From positions 1 to 26,598 of the IMG/VR virus record IMGVR_UViG_3300032298_000645: 26,598 bases of DNA, one strand, 5' to 3'. This DNA comes from a virus. Each line of letters begins with the position of its first letter. Positions within the stretch are counted from its first letter, which is position 1. A model generated the notes under the pieces. It saw nothing but the letters and a program-made list of their open reading frames with translations, searched no databases and was not told the origin of the DNA. Below, piece by piece: positions 9,135 to 17,288 of the stretch. The translations under genes and the position numbers were made by a program.

Positions 9135-11236
9135 GAGATACTAATGACAGGAATTAATTGAATTTGAATATTTTGAGCATTATTAGGATCAATAGCGATG
9201 ATACGGTTTCTTAAAGGTGTAATAATATCTTCCTCAGGAATAACATTGATAGTTAATACATTTTCCGAATAAAACTCATTGGCTAGAACCGTTGTTGTAA
9301 ACAAAGAACTTAAAATAATCTTACCAGTATTATAATCCACACTACCTGCGTTATTATTGACAATAACCTTCTCACCGTTTGGTTTATAATAATAACTTCT
9401 AAGAAGACCATATCTTGCATCGAGTCTGGCCTGAGCCGAGGCTTCTGCACCAGTTCCATCAACGCTAATGATTGATACGGTGGCTCTAGTATAATTATAA
9501 CCTTTATTGGTAACCTTAATTGAATTAACTTTGCCATTTACTATAACTGCCTCGGCAGTAGCACCTGTACCATCACCGGAAATGGTTACTGTAGGAGGTA
9601 GTAGATATCCAGAACCAGGATTAACAATGTTAATAGCATCAACACCTGTGAATGAGCCAGGAACTTCTTCAATAAACACATCCTGTAATTGCCTATCTTT
9701 ATCATATACTCTTACCTGAGGAAAAGAATATAGTTTCTGATACAGGTCACCTTTACCAAGAGGAGAATTGAATTTCATTTCATAGTTCTTGGTAGCATTT
9801 ACATCGATTGTTACTTGCTTCTGCAAAAAGATATTAATATCAGATCCTGTAATGGCAGGATCACAGCTTTCGATATAACTCTGTAACCTAGACTTTCTAA
9901 ATGTTGACCTAAAAGTATTCAATTCTTCCGTATTATATCTTAGAACCGCGTCTCTCACAATACCAAGTAATTGATTTGAAGATTTGGACGTAATTGTAGG
10001 ATCATAAGTAACTTTACCAGAAATCAAAATATAACAGTAATCAGGATCAATAATCTCAGGAATAACTGTTAGAACATTTCTGGTTGAAATCAAGTCGTCT
10101 TTAATACGTTGTTTCTCTAAATTTGAAAGTGAATAATATCCCTTAGTTTTAAGAGACATATAAACTTTACCATATACTGGAGGATCATTATCTTCACCGC
10201 CCCAGATGGATACCGCATCGATATTGTTATATCCTCTAGTAATGATTGATTCATAATCGGAGGTTGTTACTGCACGGTTCTGAGTTGTATAGTGAATTGG
10301 AGCACGGTGCTTAATTTGAGTTTCTGTTTCTTTATCTGTTCCGCCGTATGCACCCATAGCGGTTGTTACAATAACATTATCATTGAATAAACCGGCAATT
10401 GGAGAAACTGCTGAGAATCTGGTAATAGAATTTGCGGCTGAGCCGACTGTATCAAGATAAGTTACCGTAATAATTGAACCGTTAGCAGGTCTTTTGCCTA
10501 GAACATTATCACCAAAATAAATAGTATAGTTTAATCGATCATCCTCTTCGAGGAAATAAACTGTAGAATTTGCACCAATAACTGTTAAGTCATCCGCAAG
10601 TCGGAACTCTTCAGTGTAGGTGTTTGATGCGGATTGTTGAATATTGACCACAACAGTTGTGGTATCCACATTAGGAGATGGAATGGCAAATCTTCTTGAT
10701 GTGTTATTAGCAGACATGGGATATTGTAGAGTAATGACCTCACCTTGCTTAATAACAACATTAGCAAAAGAGAAAGCACCATTTATTTTACCAGCAGTAT
10801 TTGCGTTCAATGTTACGAATGGATGGTTTACACCATCAATATCTGTTCCTAAAAACTTTGTGTATTTGTCCAAAATAATATAAGAAATGTCACCATTTTC
10901 TGTATTACCTGGAGTGGCAGTAATATTAATCTTAGCCGTTGCTCCTTGTTTACTCTGAGGAACATAATTAACAATCTTGGCATGAGATAGAATATTCTGT
11001 CGGACTTGTGCAGTATCTAAGAATGCCTCGTTGGCAATCATGTTCATATAAAATGAATTATAATAAGTATTATAAGCCATGACATCCAATAGGACAGACA
11101 AGCCTGATCCCTCAAAATCATAATCAGAAAACGTATCCTGGCCTCGCATAAAAGTTTTTAGATTTTCTCTGATCGAGAAATAATCTAATTCTGTAACTCT
11201 TATTGCAGAATGTGTTGAAAAGTTATTAGCAGCCAT
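9131..11236 (-). CDS. gp6: Baseplate wedge subunit gp6 (baseplate J-like)
   Basis: The N-terminus carries the gp6 signature FSDYDFEGSGLSVLLDVMAY followed by NTYYNSFYMNM and ANEAFLDTAQVRQ. The centre (residues about 300-350) has the baseplate J-like pattern GTDKETETQIKHRAPIHY, then QNRAVTTSDYESI. gp6 forms the dimeric ring linking the six wedges, and its J-like core contacts gp25. At 701 aa it is slightly longer than T4 gp6 (660 aa). The C-terminal part holds two G-x-GY modules (NPGSGYLLPP, NKGYNYTRA) also seen in gp7 and gp8. It follows gp25 with a 4-nt gap, its AAGGA ribosome site lies in the gp25 tail, and it overlaps the next gene by 4 nt. The identification is secure. Confidence 0.93.
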   Translation of the reverse strand: MAANNFSTHSAIRVTELDYFSIRENLKTFMRGQDTFSDYDFEGSGLSVLLDVMAYNTYYNSFYMNMIANEAFLDTAQVRQNILSHAKIVNYVPQSKQGATAKINITATPGNTENGDISYIILDKYTKFLGTDIDGVNHPFVTLNANTAGKINGAFSFANVVIKQGEVITLQYPMSANNTSRRFAIPSPNVDTTTVVVNIQQSASNTYTEEFRLADDLTVIGANSTVYFLEEDDRLNYTIYFGDNVLGKRPANGSIITVTYLDTVGSAANSITRFSAVSPIAGLFNDNVIVTTAMGAYGGTDKETETQIKHRAPIHYTTQNRAVTTSDYESIITRGYNNIDAVSIWGGEDNDPPVYGKVYMSLKTKGYYSLSNLEKQRIKDDLISTRNVLTVIPEIIDPDYCYILISGKVTYDPTITSKSSNQLLGIVRDAVLRYNTEELNTFRSTFRKSRLQSYIESCDPAITGSDINIFLQKQVTIDVNATKNYEMKFNSPLGKGDLYQKLYSFPQVRVYDKDRQLQDVFIEEVPGSFTGVDAINIVNPGSGYLLPPTVTISGDGTGATAEAVIVNGKVNSIKVTNKGYNYTRATVSIISVDGTGAEASAQARLDARYGLLRSYYYKPNGEKVIVNNNAGSVDYNTGKIILSSLFTTTVLANEFYSENVLTINVIPEEDIITPLRNRIIAIDPNNAQNIQIQLIPVISIS

Positions 11237-11240
11237 AGGT

Positions 11241-11645
11241 TCATCTGATCCTTTCGAGGAAGAGGCTAGTAGTTATTGGTAATTCTCTGTTCAAGATAAT
11301 ATATTGTAATCGAACATTGAAACCGTTATTGTCAGGGTCAACAACTACCTCAACCCCCATTAATCTAACTCTTTTTTCAAAATTATTTATGACTTGTTCA
11401 ACGGCAGTTTTTATAAGGGCTGCTGTAAAAGGTGATATATTCTCAAACAGAAGTCCTCTGACATTTGACCCAATATATGATTGGAAAGGTCTATCGTAGA
11501 AATTGGTAAAAATTAAATTTCTAACAGACCTTTTTATAGCTTCTTCACCTGTTTTCATCATAACATCTTTAGTCGTCGGATGTTTACGAAAATCTAAATC
11601 GATATCCGTATAATCCGGTGCTCGGTTGATGAACGGTGTTTGCAT
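11241..11645 (-). CDS. gp25: Baseplate wedge subunit gp25
   Basis: At 134 aa it is about the length of T4 gp25 (132 aa). Visible family features are the N-terminal DIDLDFRKHPTTKDV, the AIKRSVRNLIFTNFYDRPFQ stretch and the region around FEKRV near residue 90. gp25 nucleates sheath assembly and lies with gp6 and gp53 around the hub; it is related to TssE of type VI secretion. The conserved EPR tripeptide of the family reads EKR here. A good AAAGGA ribosome site and a CTAAATA motif precede it. It is followed at once by gp6, the order found in other T4-like phages of the marine group. Confidence 0.9.
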   Translation of the reverse strand: MQTPFINRAPDYTDIDLDFRKHPTTKDVMMKTGEEAIKRSVRNLIFTNFYDRPFQSYIGSNVRGLLFENISPFTAALIKTAVEQVINNFEKRVRLMGVEVVVDPDNNGFNVRLQYIILNRELPITTSLFLERIR

Positions 11646-11669
11646 TGAAGTCCTTTAATTAATTTCCTA

Positions 11670-11676
11670 TATTTAG
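11670..11676 (-). promoter_or_regulatory. Candidate late promoter motif CTAAATA upstream of gp25
   Basis: CTAAATA, contained in CCTAAATATAGG, reads leftward and overlaps the stop of the spike gene. It ends 25 nt before the gp25 start, much like the motif before gp8. It is a candidate T4-type late promoter only. Confidence 0.35.
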
Positions 11677-12572
11677 GCGAAGTCCGATTTGGTTTCTTTT
11701 TGACCCTGATAACTTGGAACCTTATTAGATGTATGATCGATAGATTGAGAACCTTGAGCTTGTCTAGATTTACCACTATTGAGCCATATCTGAGATGCAT
11801 CGACATTCTTAGCGCCTTGGAATTTCATATCCATACTGGCCGCAGAAATCTTGGCACCTCCTTCAACTTTCTGATCAAAGGTACCGCGAACTTCATGTTT
11901 ATGAGCACCTTCAGTTTTCTGGTCCCAGTTTCCTTTAGAATGGGCAAATACTTTACCCTTTTCTGAACCAACTATTAGTTCTTGTGTACCGGCAACCTGA
12001 GTCTTAGGTGCACCTAAGAAAGCCTGTTTACCTGCAACAAAGGCTCCAGAATCACTAGCCACAACCGCGGTATGAGGCGCTGATGCCTGATATGCAGTAC
12101 CTGCCTTATGTGTAATTTCTTCAGCTACAATCGAATGGTTCTCTGAAGCCAATTGGTTGATGTTTTTGCCTCTATGTGTAATAGAACCAGTGGCCACAAT
12201 TTCAACATCACCATGGACAGTTTTACGATAATTACCATATACACGCATTGAACCATCACCTTTGACGGTAATATCATTGGCACCAGTGACAGTCATTCTA
12301 TTTTCACCAAAGACAATGTTATATTTACCGTTATGAGCCGTCATCTGAACGGCTCCATTTGGTAAGAATTGAATAGCTGAGCCACCGCGATGCTGTATTG
12401 TTAGACTTTCATTTCCTTTAGAATCGTCATAAATAATATTATGACCGCTTCTGGTTTTAAATGCATGGTAATTGGGATATTTACCAGCCTCTTTATGTTC
12501 ACGACTATCTTTAGCACCGTCCCAAGTCTTTTCAGTTTTATCTTTTTTGTTTTTATGATCTGATCTACTCAT
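11673..12572 (-). CDS. gp5 C-terminal-like beta-helical baseplate spike protein
   Basis: After a short charged N-terminus (residues 1-30), the protein reads YHAFKTRSGHNIIYDDSKGN, ESLTIQHRGGSAIQF and FGENRMTVTGANDITVKGDG, then a regular beta series (SMRVYGNYRKTVHGDVEIVA). This is the pattern of the OB-adjacent and triple-stranded beta-helix part of gp5/VgrG-type spikes, which trimerise to make the needle that pierces the outer membrane. It is 299 aa, a free-standing protein, and has no lysozyme domain. It lies 12 nt after the gp5-like N-terminal gene, with an AAGGATG ribosome site, and just before gp25. In T4 this part is fused into gp5. A spike role is likely; whether it forms the whole tip or only a middle segment cannot be told. 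Confidence 0.8.
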   Translation of the reverse strand: MSRSDHKNKKDKTEKTWDGAKDSREHKEAGKYPNYHAFKTRSGHNIIYDDSKGNESLTIQHRGGSAIQFLPNGAVQMTAHNGKYNIVFGENRMTVTGANDITVKGDGSMRVYGNYRKTVHGDVEIVATGSITHRGKNINQLASENHSIVAEEITHKAGTAYQASAPHTAVVASDSGAFVAGKQAFLGAPKTQVAGTQELIVGSEKGKVFAHSKGNWDQKTEGAHKHEVRGTFDQKVEGGAKISAASMDMKFQGAKNVDASQIWLNSGKSRQAQGSQSIDHTSNKVPSYQGQKETKSDFA

Positions 12573-12584
12573 TTTGATTCATCC

Positions 12585-14105
12585 TTATCCCGTTAATCCA
12601 CCACCGCCACCACTTTGGAACAAGTTGTCCTTCACAGGATTTTGACCGTTCATAAGTGCTTGGACAATACCAGTAATTTTCTTAGCATCCTGACTTGTAT
12701 TTGTTTTCTCAATAACCTCTTTCATCTTCTTCTCGGCTTCTGGTGACATTCTCTTGAACATTTCTTGGAGTTTACCACCCACATCACCAAACATGGATCC
12801 AGAACCTGCGGCACCTGGTGAACCACCACCGCCTCCACCTCCACCACTTCCTCCAGTGGTTATTCCAGAGGTGTTCATAGTATTGGAAAATGAGTTTTGT
12901 AGATTCATTGATTCTGGTGTATGAAGAATATCAATTAAACCATTAGCATAAACATACTGTTGTGCTTGGCCATATGTCGTATCGATTACTAATTGGATAG
13001 GTTGCAATTTATCTAAACCAAATAAACTCTCATCCCACTGTAGTTGATGTAATGCAATCATCATATCATCTACAGTCCTAACCTGGCCCAATAGGTCCTC
13101 AGCATTACCAAGAAATGTTTCGCTATGAACTCTTGCACTGGTAGGATATGATCCAAGAGAACCACCACCTTCAGTACCTTGAATAAGAGTGGCCATGGAA
13201 GTCATAGCATTTCTCATATTTTCCGGCACTTTATGTAATACTCGTTCAAATGCAATATCTGAATTGGAAGATGGTTTGAATTGAGATGCGTCAATTAACT
13301 GTGATGCACTACTTACATCAGCCGTTTCGACGGAGCCAGTAATCATAGTACCTGTCAGACTATTCTTAACCTGGCCGGTACCGACTGGAACAACAGAACC
13401 TGCACCACCTCCTGCACCACCTCCACCTCCTCCTGCTCCACCACCCATACCTCCCATGAGGCCTTGAAACATTTTACCTAAGGACATTACGTCACCAGGC
13501 ATTCCACCTAGCATACCATTGGTCATTAGTTTCTGATAATCTTGTAAAGCGGTTGGGACTTCTTTAACTTGAGGTAACCTAAAACCGGACATATCGAATA
13601 ATGCACCGTGAGTAGGAATACCTTTCAATAGGTTATGAGCATGTTCTTTATCTTTTTCTTTTGGAATTTTTACTTTAGCACCATTAACCTCAGCCTCTCG
13701 AACATCCGGTGGAATATTAACTTTAATAGTTCTGTTGAATAACTCATTAACAATTGGATTGCTGAATAGGTCTAAATTACCTTCGATACGATTGGTAGAT
13801 GAGTTATGTAAATCATTTGCCTGACCTAGAATAGTTACCTGGTTCTGACCAGTATTCTTCAAAACATATACAAGAGTTCCTGGGTCTAATGCACCAGGAA
13901 AATGTTGCTGAGAGTGATTGGTTGGAGAATGGTTCATCGGTGAAAAAGCCAAATGCTCCAGCTTAACACCGTCTGGTGAATGTTCTAGAGGTGAATAAAC
14001 CTTCTGATTACATGAATGGTCAGTTGGCTTATCATTAATATCACCACCTGCAATAATACCTACTTGAATTTGACCAGGGAAATTCTTAGGATAACCTGTA
14101 GTCAT
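12585..14105 (-). CDS. gp5 N-terminal-like baseplate hub protein with Gly-rich linkers, no lysozyme domain seen
   Basis: The start is taken at 14105 because ATG overlaps the stop of the gp27-like gene (TAATG) and GGAG lies just upstream; the frame is also open to a start at 14141. This gives 506 aa. The first ~100 residues look like an OB-fold hub domain (GQIQVGIIAGGDIND near the N-terminus; FPGALDPGTLVYVLKN, then TILGQAND). Two nearly pure Gly/Ala stretches follow at about 218-236 and 418-429, and a Gly-rich C-terminus. No lysozyme-type catalytic pattern is visible, unlike T4 gp5. Its place between a gp27-like hub and a beta-helical spike suggests it links the two. The OB call is by pattern and context, so moderately sure. 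Confidence 0.7.
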   Translation of the reverse strand: MTTGYPKNFPGQIQVGIIAGGDINDKPTDHSCNQKVYSPLEHSPDGVKLEHLAFSPMNHSPTNHSQQHFPGALDPGTLVYVLKNTGQNQVTILGQANDLHNSSTNRIEGNLDLFSNPIVNELFNRTIKVNIPPDVREAEVNGAKVKIPKEKDKEHAHNLLKGIPTHGALFDMSGFRLPQVKEVPTALQDYQKLMTNGMLGGMPGDVMSLGKMFQGLMGGMGGGAGGGGGGAGGGAGSVVPVGTGQVKNSLTGTMITGSVETADVSSASQLIDASQFKPSSNSDIAFERVLHKVPENMRNAMTSMATLIQGTEGGGSLGSYPTSARVHSETFLGNAEDLLGQVRTVDDMMIALHQLQWDESLFGLDKLQPIQLVIDTTYGQAQQYVYANGLIDILHTPESMNLQNSFSNTMNTSGITTGGSGGGGGGGGSPGAAGSGSMFGDVGGKLQEMFKRMSPEAEKKMKEVIEKTNTSQDAKKITGIVQALMNGQNPVKDNLFQSGGGGGLTG

Positions 14106-15358
14106 TATACAACTCCTTGACCCACTGTTTTCGAGACACAATCCATTGTAGTGGTAGAAAAACCACCTGTTCTAACGGTATGCATCATTGATGAAATTAA
14201 ATATTCTCCTGAACCATATACGGGAGTATTTGGCTCATCTTTATTTGCCCATTTAAATGTAATAATCTGACCTACGTGGAGACCTGCATTAAATGGTATC
14301 ATAATTCTTAGTGCAATTTTATCTTTTTCCAATAAAGCCATTCTAGCCTGTCTTTTTAATAGATATTTCTCTACGGCAAAATTACAACTGTTTTGTTCCT
14401 TTGAGGTACCATAATTAGTAACAGCACCTTTATAATTATACCCACCAATACCGCAACCTCTAGTTTTATTACCTAGTAGTGAACCACTCTTTGAAACTGG
14501 ATTAAAGAAACCTCCAGAGTTTTGATCTTCACCATTTATATCTAGACCATTTAATAGGTCTGATAGATAATCGAAATCACATGGGAAAGAAAATGCAATA
14601 ACAGCACCTGGATTACCATACGATCCGGTGGCAGGATTGTTAGGTTGAGATGCTCCTGCACCACCAACACCTGTATCGGAATATTCAAATGTAGCTATAG
14701 ATCCTTGTTCTGTCAAGAATTTTAATGATCTAAAGTGGTGTGTACCTAAATTCGTATATGTCATATAATGGAGAAAAGATGGGTCATTACCTCCAGCCAG
14801 AGCCACATTAGATTGTTGAGCTACGACTTGAAAAGGATGAATATTCTCTGCAATATAATCTCTAGCAGGCTCACAGGATTCAATGTCTATTCTACCTCCT
14901 GCACCAGCACATGATTGTAATACATAATTCACAACCTCAGATGGTCTGGTACATTTCCAAGATTTACTTACCAAACTTTGTGAATCATTTAATAATGTCT
15001 GGTCACATGCGTGGATGGTAAACTCTTCTGTAGCACCGGTATTTGTTGGTTGGAATTTTCTATTATCTAATCTATAAACAATTTGGCTAACTGGTAAACT
15101 TCCAGTGTTTTCACTGGCCAGCGTAAATGATAATGATTTGTTTTTAAACTTATCAAAATTTTTACCTACAGGAAAATATACAAATGATTGAAAAGTTACT
15201 GAGGTCTGCAAGCCGGGTGTCAGTAGGCTTTCTGCAAGCACAATTTCTTTAAGACTGACCTGTTCGATTTCAATACCGGCTCCCGCAATATTAAACCCAT
15301 TGATATCAACTAGACTTCGCCCAGAGGCATTGCCTTCAATATTAGTATAATCAACCAT
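14105..15358 (-). CDS. gp27-like baseplate hub protein
   Basis: At 417 aa it is close to T4 gp27 (391 aa). The features are an N-terminal beta domain (residues 15-120, with EIVLAESLLTPGLQTSVTFQ), a middle segment VVNYVLQSCAGAGGRIDI (143-160), then FLHYMTYTNLGTHHFRSLKF and a C-terminal domain ending GLHVGQIITFKWANKDEP and GSGEYLISSMMHTVRTGGFS. This order (two tube-like barrels around a helical and loop section) is that of gp27/gpD-type hub proteins. It lies directly after gp53 (1-nt gap) and overlaps the gp5-like gene by 1 nt, which fits a gp27-gp5 complex made together. Sequence similarity to T4 gp27 is weak by eye, so the call rests on architecture and context. Confidence 0.72.
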   Translation of the reverse strand: MVDYTNIEGNASGRSLVDINGFNIAGAGIEIEQVSLKEIVLAESLLTPGLQTSVTFQSFVYFPVGKNFDKFKNKSLSFTLASENTGSLPVSQIVYRLDNRKFQPTNTGATEEFTIHACDQTLLNDSQSLVSKSWKCTRPSEVVNYVLQSCAGAGGRIDIESCEPARDYIAENIHPFQVVAQQSNVALAGGNDPSFLHYMTYTNLGTHHFRSLKFLTEQGSIATFEYSDTGVGGAGASQPNNPATGSYGNPGAVIAFSFPCDFDYLSDLLNGLDINGEDQNSGGFFNPVSKSGSLLGNKTRGCGIGGYNYKGAVTNYGTSKEQNSCNFAVEKYLLKRQARMALLEKDKIALRIMIPFNAGLHVGQIITFKWANKDEPNTPVYGSGEYLISSMMHTVRTGGFSTTTMDCVSKTVGQGVV

Positions 15359-15359
15359 A

Positions 15360-16268
15360 TTACTTTACTTTTCTCAAATAAGACTCTGTAGTATTAGTTA
15401 AATTCTTAAATTCTGACATAATACGAGGATAATATTCGGCTTTAATAACTTTAATAATTCTTCTAGCATCATTTTGTTTTTCTTCCCAATCGTAATTAGA
15501 AATAGCTTCACGTTTAGTGGTCTGTGTTACGGTTTTACCATCTATATTAAAAACCTCATAACCTTCCGACTCTGGTAGGCTTAGATAATAATCAAATGGA
15601 ACATCAGGTTCTAGAATATCAGATACTACACCTAACAGGTTATAATAGTAACCAACTATAATATTACCAACCGATACTGATCCTCTAGTATTTGCTAAGG
15701 TAATCTGATTCGTTGTATTTGACCATGCAACAACCTCACCATAGAAAGTATTATTTGCCAAGGATTCACCAACAAATACCTGCTCGGTAATTAAATAATC
15801 TCCTTCTGAAGGCATTGTTAATTGTAATACACCGTTAGTCAATGCATCATAATTAATTTGAAATCTAGTTTCTGTTACAACACCTGATAGAGAATCGGTT
15901 CTAATAATTACTTTATCATAATGGTGAATACCGGTTTTGGCCGCTTCAAGTGATCCATACTTAGTAACAATATATTTTGCAAAGGTATCATAATCCATAG
16001 GCCAATCAAATTGTGGATCCGTCATATAATTAGCCATAAGAATTATCCAACCGGCACCAGCATCACCATAGACTTTTTCTGCGAGTATTTCTGGTGTGTC
16101 TCCAGACTGAACCTCATACACATAATAAGAAGAAATATTATCAATGGTCTCTTTGACCACACCTAGTCGGAAAAAGATATTAGTAACCATCTCATAACGT
16201 GAGTATAGGTTATTATTAATATCGTAATCTAGTTTTGGAAATTTATTAAAAAATTCTGAGGTTGCCAT
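15360..16268 (-). CDS. gp53: Baseplate wedge subunit gp53
   Basis: The gp53 core is clear at residues 47-90: SYYVYEVQSGDTPEILAEKV, YGDAGAGWIILMANYM and DPQFDWPM. This matches the T4 pattern where the chain passes through PEELANAIYGN and YWVLLMCN. gp53 clamps neighbouring wedges and is needed for their polymerisation around the hub. At 302 aa it is about 100 residues longer than T4 gp53. The extra part includes a beta module at about 160-206 (EQVFVGESLANNTFYGEVV and onward) that resembles one in gp8. It ends with an Arg/Lys-rich helix. Gene order 4-(169 aa)-53 is close to 4-53-5 in T4. The identification is secure. Confidence 0.92.
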   Translation of the reverse strand: MATSEFFNKFPKLDYDINNNLYSRYEMVTNIFFRLGVVKETIDNISSYYVYEVQSGDTPEILAEKVYGDAGAGWIILMANYMTDPQFDWPMDYDTFAKYIVTKYGSLEAAKTGIHHYDKVIIRTDSLSGVVTETRFQINYDALTNGVLQLTMPSEGDYLITEQVFVGESLANNTFYGEVVAWSNTTNQITLANTRGSVSVGNIIVGYYYNLLGVVSDILEPDVPFDYYLSLPESEGYEVFNIDGKTVTQTTKREAISNYDWEEKQNDARRIIKVIKAEYYPRIMSEFKNLTNTTESYLRKVK

Positions 16269-16272
16269 TTAT

Positions 16273-16782
16273 CTACCTTTTAAATACCCAATCTTCTACT
16301 GGTAATTGAATTGCTTTATCATACTCACTAGGATATATTTCAATAAACTTAGACCTAACTTGACTCCATAGATAACGATGAATACATGGACCCATAAGAG
16401 TTTCAATTTTACTCATTGACTTTAATAATTGATAAGAAACTAATAGTCTAGTAGTTTCATCCATTTCCGTATTATTTTTAAACTCTAATAATTTTTCAAC
16501 CAATGCGGCTCTTTCACCAACCGATAGGTAGTGAAGATTTAATCCTAGAAACCCATTATAATACCTTTCAATAGGAAAGGCCATCGGTAACTTATCATAT
16601 TTTGTCAGTTTATTTTTACCAGCAGGATCATATTTAAAAAAATACATCTTACCAATAAGAGTAACCGACACACCTCTTTGATCATTATTTAAAATAATCT
16701 TTCTAGCCACATTAACAGGTGCGGTCTGAGCCTTCTCTAAAAGCCACTCCTGTAATTCAACCGAAGAGTATTTCTTTTCCAT
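16273..16782 (-). CDS. Conserved T4-like late protein between gp4 and gp53, function not assigned
   Basis: The protein has 169 aa, no signal peptide and no membrane segment. Its clearest stretches are GKMYFFKYDPAGKNKLTKYD (residues 45-64), FPIERYYNGFLGLNLHYLSV (about 69-88) and a C-terminal CIHRYLWSQVRSKFIEIYPS. I have a memory of this pattern as a conserved protein of T4-like phages, but I cannot tie it firmly to a T4 gene product. DNA end protection (gp2-like) is one possibility, since T4 gene 2 is next to gene 4, but this is a guess. The gene starts 13 nt after gp4, with AAAGG before the ATG, and ends 4 nt before gp53, so it is surely co-transcribed with virion-assembly genes. Confidence 0.75.
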   Translation of the reverse strand: MEKKYSSVELQEWLLEKAQTAPVNVARKIILNNDQRGVSVTLIGKMYFFKYDPAGKNKLTKYDKLPMAFPIERYYNGFLGLNLHYLSVGERAALVEKLLEFKNNTEMDETTRLLVSYQLLKSMSKIETLMGPCIHRYLWSQVRSKFIEIYPSEYDKAIQLPVEDWVFKR

Positions 16783-16795
16783 ACCTTTATTTATA

Positions 16796-17245
16796 TCACT
16801 TCTTAGCGAATAATTCGGATTCGGTAATCAGTTTAAATTCCCATCCTTTATAGTCACAATATTCCTTAGCGGCTTTCCATTTAGCTTGATTAACACCCCA
16901 AGTCATTACTTCGGTAAGATACCTTTTAGTGTTCCTTTTAGGCCTTTTAGGTTCTTGAGTTTGAGCCTTAGGTTTCACCTCTAACAACATTACCGTCGTC
17001 TCTCCGTCTCTCCTTATCGCTTCCACGTAGAAGTCTATGAAGTATCGGTGAGGTCGATTGTCAATAGGTGAGATATAAGGAATCACTACCTCTTCTGATG
17101 ACCATGAGATAACGTTAGGATTGGAATCTAACGATTCCATTACCCTTTTTTCCCATCCAGATCGATAAACGATATTAGTCGGATCGCCTCTGTATTTTTT
17201 GGGGTGAATAGGTTTAAAAAAACCTTGTTTATAATTTCCTGCCAT
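16796..17245 (-). CDS. gp4: Head completion nuclease-like protein gp4
   Basis: At 149 aa it is nearly the length of T4 gp4 (150 aa) and matches it throughout: GDPTNIVYRSGWEKRVMESL, NPNVISWSSEEVVIPYISP, HRYFIDFYVE, LLEVKPKAQTQEP and AKWKAAKEYCDYKGWEFKLI. gp4 acts at the end of DNA packaging to prepare the filled head for tail attachment. It has a PD-(D/E)xK nuclease-like layout, with likely metal-binding residues D71, E89 and K91 (the ExK is in LLEVKPK) and a possible contribution from E51 or E52. It starts the long leftward baseplate operon, with a TAGAGG ribosome site, and faces gp48 across a 43-bp shared promoter region. The identification is very secure. Confidence 0.95.
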   Translation of the reverse strand: MAGNYKQGFFKPIHPKKYRGDPTNIVYRSGWEKRVMESLDSNPNVISWSSEEVVIPYISPIDNRPHRYFIDFYVEAIRRDGETTVMLLEVKPKAQTQEPKRPKRNTKRYLTEVMTWGVNQAKWKAAKEYCDYKGWEFKLITESELFAKK

Positions 17246-17288
17246 ATAGACCTCTACTAAATAGTATGTAGTCTATTTGGAGGAATAA
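17246..17288. promoter_or_regulatory. Divergent promoter region between gp4 and gp48
   Basis: These 43 bp separate two outward-reading structural operons. On the plus strand CTAAATA lies at 17257-17263, 25 nt before the gp48 ATG. On the minus strand CCAAATA lies at 17280-17274, 28 nt before the gp4 ATG. Both resemble the T4 late element TATAAATA. Ribosome sites GGAGG (gp48) and TAGAGG (gp4) are inside the same stretch. No sigma70-type promoter is visible here. Confidence 0.5.

Noticed and set aside
14106-14141. Start at 14141 for the gp5-like gene
   Set aside because: It would add 12 residues that are an out-of-frame reading of the gp27-like C-terminus. ATG at 14105 overlaps the stop (TAATG) with GGAG upstream.
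16788-16795. TATAAATA on the minus strand before the 169-aa gene, a perfect match to the T4 late element
   Set aside because: It ends only 5 nt before the ATG, so transcription from it would give an mRNA with almost no leader for this gene. It could still serve gp53 downstream, but by itself it is not convincing.
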